A stretch of DNA of 64,000 nt, from the NCBI RefSeq assembly GCF_900302455.1, contig NZ_ONZG01000013.1:1-64000 (forward strand), read 5' to 3'. Within the stretch, counting starts at the first letter, position 1; the number at the start of each line of letters is the position of its first letter. The notes below the pieces were generated by a model. It searched no databases and was not told the DNA's origin. It saw only the letters and a program-made list of their open reading frames with translations. The DNA comes from Falsiruegeria mediterranea M17. GTDB taxonomy: Bacteria; Pseudomonadota; Alphaproteobacteria; Rhodobacterales; Rhodobacteraceae. Made by a program: the position numbers and the translations under genes. Shown one piece after another: positions 36,143 through 44,138 of this stretch.

Positions 36143-36178
36143 CCCGCCCGGCGTTTTACCGGGCGGGGCTTTTTTCCT
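36143..36178 (+). terminator. Intrinsic terminator after the symporter gene
   Basis: CCCGCCCGG, a 7-base loop CGTTTTA and CCGGGCGGG are followed by GCTTTTTTCCTTTT. This is the clearest rho-independent terminator in the window. It separates symporter mRNA from the cNMP/CBS gene 22 bases further on. Confidence 0.88.
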
Positions 36179-36199
36179 TTTATCGCAGGCTGATGTCCC

Positions 36200-38023
36200 A
36201 TGCCCCTGACATATGCGCAGATCACCCGTTTCCTGAAGTCCGTACACCCCTATGACGCGCTGCCGGTTGCCGAGCTCGACACCATCGCGCCGCAGCTGGA
36301 CGTGTGGGAGGTCGAGCGCGACTTTGCCGTTTATGACTTGGGTGAGGCCCTGCCCGGCCTCTTCATCGTCTACGAGGGACAGATCGAGGTCACGGATGAA
36401 AACGGCGTCGTGGTCTCTCATCTTGGCCTGCGCAATTCCTTTGGCGAGCGGGGCTTGTTGCGCGATGGCAAGGCCGTGACCAGCGCCCGCGCAGATGCCC
36501 ATTCCGTTCTGCTGGTTCTGCCGTCGGCGCTCTTTTCCGATCTCATCGCCCGGCATGAGGTGGTCGCGAAGTTCTTCAACCGCGCCCGCACGCCGCGTAC
36601 CCAACAAGAGACGCTCGCGACCAGTTCCGTCGACACGTTGATGGCGCATGATCCGACCACCTGTTCGCCGGACGACACCGTCCAGGCCGCTGCACAGCTG
36701 ATGCGCGAGCGCCGGATTTCTTCGCTCTGCGTAACGCAAGATGGCGCGCTGCGCGGCATCCTGACCACCCGCGACCTGTCGGGCAAAGTGGTGGCCCAGG
36801 CCCTGCCCGCCACCACCCCTGTGGCGCAGATCATGACCGAGGGTCCCCTGACACTCTCGCCATCGGCCATCGGCTCGGACGTGCTGCACGCGATGATGGA
36901 GCATCACATAGGCCATATCCCGATCACCCAAGGTGACCGCGTCGTGGGCATCGTCACCCAAACCGACCTGACCCGCTATCAGGCTGTGAGTTCCGCTGAA
37001 TTGGTCAGCCAGATCGCCAAAGCGACCACGGCAGAGGAGATGGCCAAGGTCACCGCCGAAATCCCGCAGTTGCTGGTGCAGCTGGTGGCCAGCGGCAACC
37101 GGCACGAGGTGGTGACGCGCCTGATCACCGACATCGCCGACACCGCCACCCGCCGCCTTCTGGCCTTGGCCGAGGCCAAGCTGGGACCGGCTCCGGTGCC
37201 CTATCTGTGGCTGGCCTGTGGCAGTCAGGGGCGGCAAGAACAGACCGGCGTCAGCGATCAGGACAATTGCCTGATGCTGGACGATGCGGTGACAGACGCC
37301 GACATGCCTTACTTCGCGGACTTGGCAAAGTTCGTCAGCGACGGGCTGGACACCTGCGGATACTTCTACTGCCCCGGCGACATGATGGCCACGAACCCGC
37401 GTTGGTGTCAGCCGGTGCACGTGTGGCGCGAATATTTCGAGGGCTGGATCACCAAACCCAACCCCGAAGCGCAGATGCTGGCGAGCGTTATGTTTGACCT
37501 GCGCCCCATTGGCGGCAGCTTTGATCTGTTTGCAGATCTGCAAGAAAAGACGCTGAAGGCAGCCAGTTCCAACTCGATCTTTGTCGCCCATATGATCTCG
37601 AATTCACTCAAACATACGCCACCCCTTGGCCTGCTGCGCGGGTTTGCCACCATCCGCTCGGGCGAGCATCGCAACACATTGGATCTGAAACACAACGGCG
37701 TGGTGCCGGTGGTCGATCTGGGGCGTATCTATGCGTTGCAGGGACAGTTGACGGTGGCAGGCACCCGCGCGCGGCTGCACGCGGCGCAAGAAACTGGCGT
37801 GCTCAGCCCGTCAGGTGCGCGTGACTTGCTGGACGCCTATGACCTGATCGCCGAAACTCGCCTGGAGCATCAGGTGACGCGGATCAAGGCGGGCCTGGCA
37901 CCCGACAACTATTTGGCCCCCACCGATTTGTCGGACTTTGAGCGAAGTCATCTGCGCGACGCCTTTGTCGTGGTAAAGACGATGCAATCGGCGGTGGGTC
38001 ACGGCAAGGGCATGCTGGGATGA
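36200..38023 (+). CDS. cNMP-binding / CBS / DUF294 nucleotidyltransferase-like signalling protein
   Basis: This 607-residue cytoplasmic protein has an N-terminal cyclic-nucleotide-binding fold (about 12-130, with GLFIVYEGQIEVTD and FGERGLLRDGKAVTSARA). Two CBS motifs follow (about 150-270: DTLMAHDPTTCSPDDTVQAA and HIGHIPITQGDRVVGIVTQTDLTRY). Next is a DUF294 nucleotidyltransferase-like domain with G341-SQGRQEQTGVSDQDN, where the Asp353/Asp355 pair is kept, as in GlnD, and then the DUF294 C-terminal domain. It senses nucleotides in two ways and could modify a target. It follows the acetate symporter and precedes a membrane exonuclease, an arrangement known in many proteobacteria but not understood. 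Confidence 0.88.
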   Translation: MPLTYAQITRFLKSVHPYDALPVAELDTIAPQLDVWEVERDFAVYDLGEALPGLFIVYEGQIEVTDENGVVVSHLGLRNSFGERGLLRDGKAVTSARADAHSVLLVLPSALFSDLIARHEVVAKFFNRARTPRTQQETLATSSVDTLMAHDPTTCSPDDTVQAAAQLMRERRISSLCVTQDGALRGILTTRDLSGKVVAQALPATTPVAQIMTEGPLTLSPSAIGSDVLHAMMEHHIGHIPITQGDRVVGIVTQTDLTRYQAVSSAELVSQIAKATTAEEMAKVTAEIPQLLVQLVASGNRHEVVTRLITDIADTATRRLLALAEAKLGPAPVPYLWLACGSQGRQEQTGVSDQDNCLMLDDAVTDADMPYFADLAKFVSDGLDTCGYFYCPGDMMATNPRWCQPVHVWREYFEGWITKPNPEAQMLASVMFDLRPIGGSFDLFADLQEKTLKAASSNSIFVAHMISNSLKHTPPLGLLRGFATIRSGEHRNTLDLKHNGVVPVVDLGRIYALQGQLTVAGTRARLHAAQETGVLSPSGARDLLDAYDLIAETRLEHQVTRIKAGLAPDNYLAPTDLSDFERSHLRDAFVVVKTMQSAVGHGKGMLG

Positions 38024-38088
38024 GAGCGCTGAACGCCTTCGGCGACCGAATTTGGAACGAAATGAAAACTGGATCTGGAGAATAGGCA

Positions 38089-38604
38089 ATGTTTCTGGAG
38101 TTGATCGCAACGGTATTTGCCGGTCTCGCCGCCGCAGGCGTCATGATGTTGGTAGGGCGTTGGGTGCCGGGCCTGCCCCGCTGGCTGACGCCGGTGGTTG
38201 CAGGGGCAGCCATGATCGCGGTGACAATTGCCAGCGAATATGGCTGGTACGAGCGCACGCGCGCCTCTCTGCCAGCAGAATTCGAGGTGATAGAAACCGT
38301 CGAGAACCGCGCCATGTATCGCCCCTGGACCTATGTCGTGCCCTTCGTAGACCGTTTTGCCGCTGTTGACACAGCCTCGATCCAGACCCACGGCACGCGA
38401 CCCGATCAACGCCTGGCCGAGCTGTATTTCATGGGTCGGTGGGCGCCAGTGTCGAAACTGCCAGTGGCCGTTGATTGCGCCGGATCACGTCGCGCAAATC
38501 TGGCCGATGGCGTAGAATTTGACTCCGATGGAAACGTCAGTGGCGCGTCCTGGATTTCGGTGTCCCCGGACGACAGCGTTGTTGCGGCGGTTTGCGGGGT
38601 GTAG
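38089..38604 (+). CDS. Membrane-anchored hypothetical protein between DUF294 and exonuclease genes
   Basis: This 171-residue protein has two N-terminal hydrophobic segments (residues 3-22 and 28-48: WLTPVVAGAAMIAVTIASEY). They are followed by an extracytoplasmic-looking domain with YERTRASLPAEFEVIETVENR, RPWTYVVPFVDRFAAVD and a late Cys in VDCAGSRRAN and VCGV. I do not recognise a named function. It ends 2 bases before the exonuclease start, so it belongs to the same operon. The domain is too small to be an enzyme of a known type. Confidence 0.7.
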   Translation: MFLELIATVFAGLAAAGVMMLVGRWVPGLPRWLTPVVAGAAMIAVTIASEYGWYERTRASLPAEFEVIETVENRAMYRPWTYVVPFVDRFAAVDTASIQTHGTRPDQRLAELYFMGRWAPVSKLPVAVDCAGSRRANLADGVEFDSDGNVSGASWISVSPDDSVVAAVCGV

Positions 38605-38606
38605 TG

Positions 38607-40019
38607 ATGCTCGCGAATCTGAGCCTGCGCCTGCGGATCTTCCTGTTTTTCTGCCTGATTGCCCTTGGCAGCGTGACGGTCCTGCTGATCTCTCTCTACA
38701 TGGGCCTGCAACGCACCGCCGACGTCGGGGTGGCTGGCGGGTTCACCTTTGCCGCGATCTTGGCGAGCTTTGGCCTATTGGCCTTGAGCGCGGGCATTTG
38801 GCTGCTCTTTGACGAAAACGTCGCCAAACCCATCGAAAAAGTGGCCGCGCTCATGCGGGTGCGCGCCCATTCGGATGCGGATACGGACATCGATCCCGAG
38901 CTGGCCCGCTATCTTGGCGATCTTGCGCCGGCCGCTGCGGGTCTTGCGGATCGTGCAGGCAGCGCGGCGCAGGATCTGGCCGCAAATCTTGCAGATCATA
39001 CGGCGCAGCTGGCGGCAGAACGGGATCAACTGACCGCGTTGTTGACGGATATCCCCGTGGCGATGACCGTGCTGAGCGCCGATCTGAATATCGTGCTCTA
39101 TGACGGGCAATCGGCGGACCTGTTGGCGCGGATCGCACAGCCGCGACTGAATGCGCCCCTGACCGACTACTTTGAACCAGAGGTCTTGGATCAGGCCCGT
39201 GCCCAGGTAAACCGGACCGGGTTGCCGGTTCAATGTGTCCTGACCAGCCTCCATGGCGGGTTGAGCTGCCCGGCCCTGATGCGGCCGCTGGACGGTGCGC
39301 CGGGATATCTGCTGTCCTTTGAAGAAACCGAAACCACCCTGTCAACCGAGCAGCCCCGCCCGCTGGTCTATGACTTCAATCTTTTGGATACCGCAGGCCA
39401 GGCCCGGACCGAAGACACGCCCTTGTCTGAACTGACCTATGCGGTGTTTGACACCGAAACCACCGGACTGCTGCCGCATAAGGATGACATCGTGCAGATC
39501 GGGGCCTTGCGGATGGTGCGCGGCAGGATTGTCGAGGGCGAAGCCTTTGACACGCTGGTTGACCCCCAACGCCCAATCCCCACGACCTCGAGCGCGGTGC
39601 ACGGGATCACCGATGCGATGGTCGCAGGTGCGCCCGATGTGGTCGAGGCAGCGCGCGGGTTCCACGGCTTTGCCAGCGGTGCGGTTCTGGTCGCCCACAA
39701 TGCGCCCTTTGACCTGGCCTTTCTACGCAGGCAGGCCGAGGCCTGTGGGGTGGAATGGGATCACCCGGTTCTGGATACCGTGCTCTTGTCCGCCGTACTC
39801 TTTGGTGCCAGCGAGACCCACACGTTGGATGCGATCTGTGATCGGTTGGGCATCGTGATTGAGGACCGCGACCGACACACGGCCCTAGGGGACGCCCGCG
39901 CCACGGCACAGGTGCTGGCCTGCATGATCCCCATGCTCGAGGCGCGCGGGGTTCGCACTTTTGGTGAAGTTGTGACTGAAACCAAAAAACATGGTCGCCT
40001 GTTGCAGGACTTGAACTAA
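38607..40019 (+). CDS. Membrane PAS-like sensor with DEDDh 3'-5' exonuclease output domain
   Basis: This 470-residue protein has two membrane helices (residues about 5-33 and 41-65), then a HAMP-like linker with a helical stretch. A PAS-like domain follows (about 135-240: LLTDIPVAMTVLSADLNIVL and a late LLSFEE). The C-terminal exonuclease is of the DnaQ type: D282TETTG (motif I), H364NAPFDL (motif II) and H424TALGD429 (motif III). All four acidic residues and the His are present. The layout is that of a sensor kinase with the kinase replaced by a nuclease. The start at 38607 (ATG) is preferred to alternative GTG/TTG codons just upstream. Possible substrates are short RNAs or linear dinucleotides. 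Confidence 0.85.
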   Translation: MLANLSLRLRIFLFFCLIALGSVTVLLISLYMGLQRTADVGVAGGFTFAAILASFGLLALSAGIWLLFDENVAKPIEKVAALMRVRAHSDADTDIDPELARYLGDLAPAAAGLADRAGSAAQDLAANLADHTAQLAAERDQLTALLTDIPVAMTVLSADLNIVLYDGQSADLLARIAQPRLNAPLTDYFEPEVLDQARAQVNRTGLPVQCVLTSLHGGLSCPALMRPLDGAPGYLLSFEETETTLSTEQPRPLVYDFNLLDTAGQARTEDTPLSELTYAVFDTETTGLLPHKDDIVQIGALRMVRGRIVEGEAFDTLVDPQRPIPTTSSAVHGITDAMVAGAPDVVEAARGFHGFASGAVLVAHNAPFDLAFLRRQAEACGVEWDHPVLDTVLLSAVLFGASETHTLDAICDRLGIVIEDRDRHTALGDARATAQVLACMIPMLEARGVRTFGEVVTETKKHGRLLQDLN

Positions 40020-40079
40020 ACCGTGGACAAGGCGCGCGGCTCGTGGCACGTGGGCCAAGACCATCAGGACAGGCGCGCG

Positions 40080-40580
40080 ATGACCGAAACCCATTTCACC
40101 CCCGGCCCCGACACCACGCTGGCCTTCCGCGAGGCGCTTGGCTGTTTCGGTACTGGCGTGACCGTTGTGACCACCATGTCGCCGCAAGGGCCGATGGCAA
40201 TCACGGTCAACTCCTTTACCTCGGTGTCGCTGGATCCTGCTTTGGTGTTGTGGTGCCCAGCAAAGACCTCGACCCGATACGCCGAATTCATGGGCGCCCA
40301 GCACTACGTCATCCATGTCATGGCCGAGGATCAGCACAGCGTCGCCAAGGGTTTTGCCATGGATGGCGCCGATTTCTCGGTCGCGGATTGGACGCAAAGC
40401 CAAATGGGCGCCCCTTTGCTGAGCGGGTGCCTGGCGCGGTTCGAATGCAGCCAGCACGCGGTGCATGACGCCGGCGATCATTCGATCATAGTGGGTCAGG
40501 TGGATGCAGCGATGCATCGCCCCGGTCGCGGGCTGATCTTCAAACGCGGGCAGTACGGCGATTTTGCACCGCGCGGCTGA
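40080..40580 (+). CDS. Flavin reductase-like FMN-binding protein
   Basis: This 166-residue split-barrel flavin-binding protein of the HpaC/DIM6 family contains FGTGVTVVTTMSPQGPMAITVNSFTSVSLDPALVLW, the FMN-binding face, and SGCLARFECSQHAVHDAGDH. Such proteins hand reduced flavin to monooxygenases. The start at 40080 has AGGAC upstream. The gene lies 60 bases after the exonuclease gene and may not share its function; no monooxygenase partner is nearby. Confidence 0.87.
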   Translation: MTETHFTPGPDTTLAFREALGCFGTGVTVVTTMSPQGPMAITVNSFTSVSLDPALVLWCPAKTSTRYAEFMGAQHYVIHVMAEDQHSVAKGFAMDGADFSVADWTQSQMGAPLLSGCLARFECSQHAVHDAGDHSIIVGQVDAAMHRPGRGLIFKRGQYGDFAPRG

Positions 40581-40663
40581 TTGCCACCAACAGCAAGTTG
40601 CGCCGTCCATTTGTTCGCCTTATGTTCCAGGCACTATGGCAGCACAAAGGGACAGCACTCGAA

Positions 40664-40882
40664 ATGAGATCAACATTGAGAGAAAAAGCCGTCGCAATCT
40701 GCAACGAAAAGATCTCCAAGAAGGGAGAGGGCGTCGGTCTGTCTTTCTACGCGTTTTTTGCCAACAAGAATGATGATCCAGACCTGCTGATGGAAGCGGC
40801 GGAATGGTGGATCAAGACTCACAAACTGGACCATTTTGAAAAGGCGACAAAGATAAGGGACATGATCGCCTCCGGGGCCTGA
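40664..40882 (+). CDS. Small conserved protein (DUF6500-like)
   Basis: This 72-residue protein begins MRSTLREKAVAICNEKIS. It contains GLSFYAFFANKNDDPDLLMEAAEWW and HFEKATKIRDMI, an all-helical pattern with many conserved aromatic positions that I associate with DUF6500 of Rhodobacterales. No function is known to me. The ribosome site AAAGGGA is rather far (about 12 bases). It lies between a flavin reductase and the convergent end of the Fe-S accessory operon. Confidence 0.65.
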   Translation: MRSTLREKAVAICNEKISKKGEGVGLSFYAFFANKNDDPDLLMEAAEWWIKTHKLDHFEKATKIRDMIASGA

Positions 40883-40905
40883 TCGATGTCGGCGTCCTCC
40901 TGTCC

Positions 40906-41382
40906 CTAATCGTCAGTGACATGCACCGCCAGCAGATCCAGTTCGGCCTCTTGCGGTTCGATCACCCGATACGCCTCACGCACGCCACCCTCGTCCAACT
41001 CGCGCGCCACAGTCAGCAACGTGTTGGCGTCATGTTCGTCGCACAGATCCACCATCTGATCGATCTCTTCTTGCGCCACTGACAGGGCCGCCTCGACCGA
41101 AGGTGCACCATAAAGATCCACGAAATGCTGCGCCAGCGCCTGTTCTGCGGCGTCGCGTTCCGACGGTTCGATCTGGGTCACGGCCACAAAAGTCACCCGG
41201 CCAAAGGTCTCAAGCCCCAGCCAGCCGTTCGAAAACGCCTGCCGGGATTTGCCTTCCAGATCCCCGTCGGACCAGTTGGAGAACTCAAAGCCCCCGGAAA
41301 TACACAGTTCCCCCGTGCGAGCCGGGGAATGAAAAACATTCCTGTCACTGTCGTCGAAATGGATGGCTCTGGCCAGTTTCAT
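40906..41382 (-). CDS. Conserved hypothetical protein (DUF6505-like)
   Basis: This 158-residue protein starts MKLARAIHFDDSDRNVF. It has SPARTGELCISGGFEF and GWLGLETFGRVTFVAVT, then an acidic helical C-terminal half. I associate it with DUF6505. Its start overlaps the stop of the ligase-like gene (ATGA), so it is part of a four-gene minus-strand operon with the DUF4444 and Mrp proteins. Constant company of those genes hints at a role in cofactor or Fe-S maturation, but nothing in the sequence shows catalysis. Confidence 0.65.
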   Translation of the reverse strand: MKLARAIHFDDSDRNVFHSPARTGELCISGGFEFSNWSDGDLEGKSRQAFSNGWLGLETFGRVTFVAVTQIEPSERDAAEQALAQHFVDLYGAPSVEAALSVAQEEIDQMVDLCDEHDANTLLTVARELDEGGVREAYRVIEPQEAELDLLAVHVTDD

Positions 41383-42083
41383 GTCTCATCCTCCAACAGC
41401 GAGCTCAGCGGGATGAGCGAGGTCGCCTCCCCTTCGCGCACCAGCATTCCGAAATCTTCATCGACACCCAGAAAGGTACCCTCGTGCCCAGCGCGTTGCA
41501 CGGGCTCTCCCACACCTTGCACCAGCCCCATCCACTCGGCGTGCAACGGCGCGTTGCCTTCGGCGTCCCAGCGGTTGATCCAAACCAGCGTGTGCCGCGC
41601 CCAGCTTTCCAGCAAGGCCAGCGGCTCCACCTCGGCGCAGCCCTCGTCATAAAGCGCGGTGACATCGGGGTTTGCACCGGGGTCTTCGCCGGTTTGCAGG
41701 ATTGTGATGTCGATCCCGACCACCAGCCAATCCGGCAGCTGTTCCGGCGCTTTGGTCGATGCCGCAATCCGTAACCGCCCACAGCGTGCTCCGTTGACAC
41801 GGATCACACCGTCCCAGCCCAGATGCACCGCAACCTCGGGCGGGGCAAGCGCGCCAAGGGCGTTCTGGAACCCCACGGCGCAGAGCGGCAGCATGACCAT
41901 GGCCTGTTCCAGTGCCACTTCGGGGGCAAAGACCAGGGCCGCGCGCAGACGGTCGGCTTGCACCGAATGCACGACGCTACCGCCATCGCAGCCCAGCGCC
42001 GCAAGCGCCTGCGCCTTGTCAAAAGGATCCTCTCCGCCACTTGCGGGGTGTCCCTGCATCAGTGGCGGAAAGCTGGGTGTCAT
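41379..42083 (-). CDS. Biotin/lipoate protein ligase-like protein with DUF4444
   Basis: This 234-residue protein resembles the catalytic fold of lipoate/biotin ligases (LEQAMVMLPLCAVGFQNALG, WDGVIRVNGARCGRLRIA, WLVVGIDITI, SWARHTLVWINRW). The usual lysine-containing GGG(K) loop is altered and a small DUF4444 domain closes the protein (EGTFLGVDEDFGMLVREG). Whether it is an active ligase is unclear. It overlaps both neighbours (Mrp and the DUF6505-like gene) and lies next to the formate dehydrogenase cluster. Confidence 0.75.
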   Translation of the reverse strand: MTPSFPPLMQGHPASGGEDPFDKAQALAALGCDGGSVVHSVQADRLRAALVFAPEVALEQAMVMLPLCAVGFQNALGALAPPEVAVHLGWDGVIRVNGARCGRLRIAASTKAPEQLPDWLVVGIDITILQTGEDPGANPDVTALYDEGCAEVEPLALLESWARHTLVWINRWDAEGNAPLHAEWMGLVQGVGEPVQRAGHEGTFLGVDEDFGMLVREGEATSLIPLSSLLEDET

Positions 42084-43144
42084 CAGGCCTGCCCCTTGGC
42101 GATCATGTCGCGGGCAATGGCGCGGAACGCCTCGGCCTGCGGGCTGTCGGGCTTGGCGACCACAATCGGAGCACCGCTGTCAGCTGCAAGGCGCACGTCC
42201 AGGTGCAAGGGGATCTCGCCAATCAACGGCACACCCAGCTTTTCAGCCTCAGTCGCCACACCACCATGACCAAAGATGTGCTCTTCGTGGCCGCAGTTCG
42301 AGCAGATGTGCGTCGACATATTTTCGATCATGCCCAGGATCGGCGTCTTGGTCTGGCGGAACATGTCGATGCCCTTGCGCGCATCGATCAGAGCGACGTC
42401 CTGCGGAGTCGAGACCACGATGGCCCCGTCCAGCGCAAACTTTTGCGTCAGTGTCAGCTGCACGTCACCGGTGCCGGGTGGCAAATCGACGATCAGCACA
42501 TCCAATGCACCCCACTGCACCTGGTTCATCATCTGCTGCAACGCACCCATCAGCATCGGACCACGCCAGACAACCGCTTGACCCTCATTGGTCATCAGTC
42601 CCATGGACATCATGGTGACGCCATGATTGCGCAGCGGCAGAATGGTCTTGCCATCCGGGCTGGCAGGACGACCCGAGACGCCCAGCATGCGCGGTTGCGA
42701 TGGTCCATAGACGTCAGCGTCGAGCAACCCCACCCGGCGGCCTTCGGCAGCCAAAGCGCAGGCCAGGTTGGCCGAGACGGTGGATTTGCCCACGCCGCCC
42801 TTGCCGCTGGCAATGGCCACGATGCGATCAACACCCGCAACCGGCGCCGGGCCGGTTTCCGAAGGTTTGGGTTTGGGTTTCAGATCCGGCGGTGCCTTTT
42901 CCGAATGCGCGGTCAGCATCGCCGTGACCTTGTTGACGCCATCCACCATCTGCGCCGCCTGCTCGGCGGCAGCGCGCACCGGCTCCATCCGCTCTGCCAG
43001 CTTTGGGTCCACCTCGATGACAAAACGCACGGTGTCGCCCTCGACGTTCAGCGCGCGCATGACGCCCGCGCTCACGATGTCCTTCCCGCTGACCGGGTCA
43101 GTGATTTTCTTCAGGTTCGCCAGAACCGCGTCGCGCAGGCTCAT
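42083..43144 (-). CDS. apbC: Mrp/NBP35-type Fe-S carrier ATPase (ApbC)
   Basis: This 353-residue protein has an N-terminal DUF59/MIP18 domain (residues 1-80), a linker rich in Lys and Pro, and a deviant Walker A GKGGVGKSTVSANLACALA near 115. VDLPPGTGDVQLTLTQ and the C-terminal CSNCGHEEHIFGHGG follow, with the CxxC that bridges a 4Fe-4S cluster in the dimer. These proteins carry clusters to Fe-S enzymes. Placement by a formate dehydrogenase that needs many clusters is suggestive, but the protein may serve the whole cell. Confidence 0.92.
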   Translation of the reverse strand: MSLRDAVLANLKKITDPVSGKDIVSAGVMRALNVEGDTVRFVIEVDPKLAERMEPVRAAAEQAAQMVDGVNKVTAMLTAHSEKAPPDLKPKPKPSETGPAPVAGVDRIVAIASGKGGVGKSTVSANLACALAAEGRRVGLLDADVYGPSQPRMLGVSGRPASPDGKTILPLRNHGVTMMSMGLMTNEGQAVVWRGPMLMGALQQMMNQVQWGALDVLIVDLPPGTGDVQLTLTQKFALDGAIVVSTPQDVALIDARKGIDMFRQTKTPILGMIENMSTHICSNCGHEEHIFGHGGVATEAEKLGVPLIGEIPLHLDVRLAADSGAPIVVAKPDSPQAEAFRAIARDMIAKGQA

Positions 43145-43338
43145 GCGTCGCCATCCTTGATCTGACCTGTGACCACATGCTCGACCTCAAGTCCATCGAC
43201 GGTCAGCACCACCTTGGCTTCAAAGCTGCCGCCGCTCGGCGCGCCTGCCTTGCGCAGCCCCTCTTCGATGGCCTGCTGGCTGGTCACACCAACCTGTTTC
43301 AGGAACTTGCGCATGGACATGTTGTAATCGCCGCTCAT
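43141..43338 (-). CDS. Small conserved protein (DUF6494-like)
   Basis: This 65-residue protein contains MSMRKFLKQVGVTSQQAIEE and a C-terminal beta pair ending HVVTGQIKDGD. It matches my memory of DUF6494, always found next to the Mrp/DUF59 gene in this group. The stop overlaps the apbC start (ATGA at 43141-43144). An internal Met at residue 7 is an alternative start. Function unknown; probably a partner in cluster transfer or degradation. Confidence 0.7.
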   Translation of the reverse strand: MSGDYNMSMRKFLKQVGVTSQQAIEEGLRKAGAPSGGSFEAKVVLTVDGLEVEHVVTGQIKDGDA

Positions 43339-43406
43339 CGCATGGGTCTCCGTTCATTCATTTCCTGTATTTGACGCATCATACCTTGCCGCCCTAGGCT
43401 TGCACC

Positions 43407-44138
43407 ATGCGCTTTGTCCTTTTGTGCCTGAGCATTGTCCTGACCGCCAGCCCCTCTTGGAGCCAAGAGGCGCTTGGACTGACTGCGCCGGACAAAGTGG
43501 CACGATCTGGTTTGCTGAAACATATCCTTCCGCGCTTCTCTCTCAAGACCGGAGTGCGCGTTCAGGTGGCGGAAACTGACGGAGTGCTGGAAATCACGGA
43601 CAGCGCAACCGGAGATCCGGTGTTTCAATTCGAAGAGGTCACTTATTACCTGCGCGCGCCGGACCAGCCCAGGCCGCAGCGCTTTCGCGAATGGATGTTG
43701 TCGGACATCGGCAAGCGGACCATAGAGAGCTTTCAGATCGACGGGGCCAATCCCTTTACCGCCAATTTCGAAATCGTCGAGATTGAAGAGGCCCCCGATT
43801 TTGATGGTGACGCATCCCTTGGCGCAGATCTTGCGTTGACCCATTGCGGACGCTGCCATGTGGTGGGCCCCCGCAACCGGATGAGCGGACTGGGCTCGAC
43901 GCCTTCCTTTGCGGTGTTGCGCGCCTTCCCGGACTGGTCGGACCGGTTTCAGCAGTTCTATGTCCTCAAACCCCACGGCGCATTCACACAAGTGGAGGAC
44001 GTCACAGACCCCTTCAGCCCCGAGCGCCCTCCGCCCATCGTGCCGGTGGAGATCACGCTTGATGATCTGGACGCAATCCTGGCGTTTGTGGCCGCTGTGC
44101 CTGCGGCCGATCTGGGGGCACCGCTGCAACTTCAGTGA
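43407..44138 (+). CDS. Secreted c-type cytochrome with an N-terminal TupA-like mini-domain
   Basis: This 243-residue protein has a signal peptide (residues 1-19) and a single haem c motif C147-GRC150-H151, with CHVVGPRNRMSGLGSTPSF supplying a likely Met ligand. Residues 34-52 (SGLLKHILPRFSLKTGVRV) match the start of the mature TupA coded at 55933 in 9 of 19 positions. Residues 92-120 match the end of TupA (9 of 29, pattern RF-x-x-W...G...I...DG...F). The central two thirds of the binding protein is missing. It is convergent with the polyferredoxin gene, overlapping its stop by 7 bases, and is probably an electron acceptor in the formate dehydrogenase system. Confidence 0.8.
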   Translation: MRFVLLCLSIVLTASPSWSQEALGLTAPDKVARSGLLKHILPRFSLKTGVRVQVAETDGVLEITDSATGDPVFQFEEVTYYLRAPDQPRPQRFREWMLSDIGKRTIESFQIDGANPFTANFEIVEIEEAPDFDGDASLGADLALTHCGRCHVVGPRNRMSGLGSTPSFAVLRAFPDWSDRFQQFYVLKPHGAFTQVEDVTDPFSPERPPPIVPVEITLDDLDAILAFVAAVPAADLGAPLQLQ

